A stretch of 62,653 bases of DNA from Fibrobacter succinogenes. GTDB taxonomy: Bacteria; Fibrobacterota; Fibrobacteria; Fibrobacterales; Fibrobacteraceae. The first letter of the stretch is position 1, and every line of letters begins with the position of its first letter. Position numbers and translations under genes: made by a program. The stretch spans positions 1 to 62,653 of the forward strand of contig CADBHQ010000005.1 in NCBI GenBank assembly GCA_902794535.1. Reading direction: 5' to 3'. Of this stretch, positions 61,832 to 62,653 are shown one piece after another. The notes beneath the pieces are model-generated. The model was not told the DNA's origin. It saw only the letters and a program-made list of their open reading frames with translations, and did not search any database.

Positions 61832-62653
61832 CCTTTTCTGCCTTGGCTGCGGCCTTTTCGGCGGCGCGGGCCTTGTGCATTTCGATGAGGTTGCCGATGT
61901 AGTGCATGAAGCTCAGCACGCTCACCGAGAGGAAGCCTACGGAATAGAGGGCGAGGAACGGTCCGATAATGAACTTCTGCGCACCGATGTATTCCAAAAG
62001 ACCGAAGATGCAGTAGACGCCGACGCCCAGTTCGATAACGGCCTGCCACGGGAACTTCTGAGCGTAGTGGCTCTTGGCCTTCTTCTTGGAACCGCCGCTC
62101 TTCGGGGTGCGGACAAAGCTGCCCTTGGCACCGATTACGGCAGAGAACACGGCGCGGGAGTTGCTGACTGCAATGCCGACACCCAGAGCCATGAATCTTC
62201 CAACCGGTGTAGCCGGAGCAACGCTGTGCCACAAAGTAAAGAACAGAAGGAGCGATAGCGGCGAGGAAGATAAAGCTGAAACCGACGGTGTAGGCCCAAG
62301 TCGGCAGATGGGCGACTGGTTCAAAGAACGCGAGCAGCGGCCATGCGCAGAGGGCGGTAAACAACATGCAGGGGTGAATGGAGTAGTGCGTCGTGTGGAG
62401 GATGGCGCCAATCTTCACGCGGAGAGGAACCTTGGCCTTGAGCACGCGCGGCAAAATCTTGATTGCGGTCTGGATAGAACCCTTTGCCCAGCGGAACTGC
62501 TGTGCCTTGAAGGCGTTGATGTCGTTGGGGAGTTCAGCCGGAACGATCACGTCGAACACGAACTTCATCTTCCAACCAGCGAGCTGAGAACGGTAAGAAA
62601 GGTCCATGTCTTCGGTCAGGGTGTCGCCTTCCCAGCCGCCACCGCCGTAGATG
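61821..62653 (-). pseudogene. Processive family 2 glycosyltransferase, frameshifted, 5' end outside window
   Basis: Membrane beta-glycan synthase-like protein (cellulose/mannan synthase type). The part before the shift, entering from base 62653, has the TED catalytic motif (TLTEDMDLSYR), QQFRWAKGS (QxxRW) and membrane helices to VLYFVAQR. From about 62197 on, the homologous sequence continues in another frame (FMALGVGIAVSNSRAVFSAV, then two or more helices and an Ala/Lys-rich tail). Restoring two bases (AAGATT to AAGAGATT on the minus strand, near 62196-62200) gives the natural junction GWKRFMALG. This is either a real 2-bp deletion or a sequencing error. The start and N-terminal DxD half are outside. 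Confidence 0.8.

Overview
The window is a stretch of chromosome from a Fibrobacter species (Fibrobacterota). The best evidence is a lipoprotein with the Fibrobacter succinogenes major paralogous domain (TIGR02145-type). Supporting evidence is a PorU-type sortase of the type IX secretion system (T9SS), a pectate lyase with a CBM-like module and a T9SS-like tail, the futalosine menaquinone enzyme MqnE, and many OmpA-type and beta-barrel envelope proteins. No rRNA, CRISPR array, prophage or transposase was seen. There is one tRNA, tRNA-Ala(GGC).

Layout: 1-8.2 kb holds the htpG 3' end, an Omp85-like barrel, ettA, mqnE, an M23 peptidase, tRNA-Ala and a cyclophilin. 8.4-11.2 kb is a pyrimidine operon, pyrR-pyrB-pyrC', whose last product is a dihydroorotase homologue that has lost its metal ligands. 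11.2-18.1 kb is a type IV pilus block: a PilZ protein, then pilM-N-O, a PilP-like protein and the secretin pilQ, with overlapping stops and starts and a near-consensus promoter before pilM. 18.2-24.2 kb has holA, greA, argJ, an iron alcohol dehydrogenase, an epimerase-like protein and a lipoprotein. 24.2-34.7 kb has a short UvrA paralogue, outer membrane proteins, a YihY protein, a CvfB-like protein, radC and a large OmpA protein with about eight Cys-rich calcium-type repeats. 34.9-42.1 kb has two paralogous membrane diguanylate cyclases around a small HTH-like gene, thyA and folA, then an MgtC-type membrane protein and thiD. 42.1-43.1 kb is the paralogous-domain lipoprotein, enclosed by a perfect 16-bp inverted repeat with a covarying hairpin at each end. 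43.1-57.2 kb has typA, a receiver-like protein, a lamin-tail lipoprotein, a GGQ release-factor homologue, porU with neighbours, pectate lyase and metK. 57.4-61.8 kb is a compact second secretin/pseudopilin operon. The window ends in a processive family 2 glycosyltransferase that carries a frameshift.

Themes: envelope biogenesis and secretion dominate (two secretins, T9SS sortase, several barrels, lipoproteins), mixed with core housekeeping genes. Several short dispersed repeats lie between or inside genes. Two of these element types show compensatory changes in hairpin stems between conserved flanks. The strongest candidate for something undescribed is the inverted-repeat-bounded lipoprotein cassette at 42077-43057. 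Second is the pseudo-dihydroorotase in the pyr operon.

Functional calls rest on motif recognition by eye. No database search was run.
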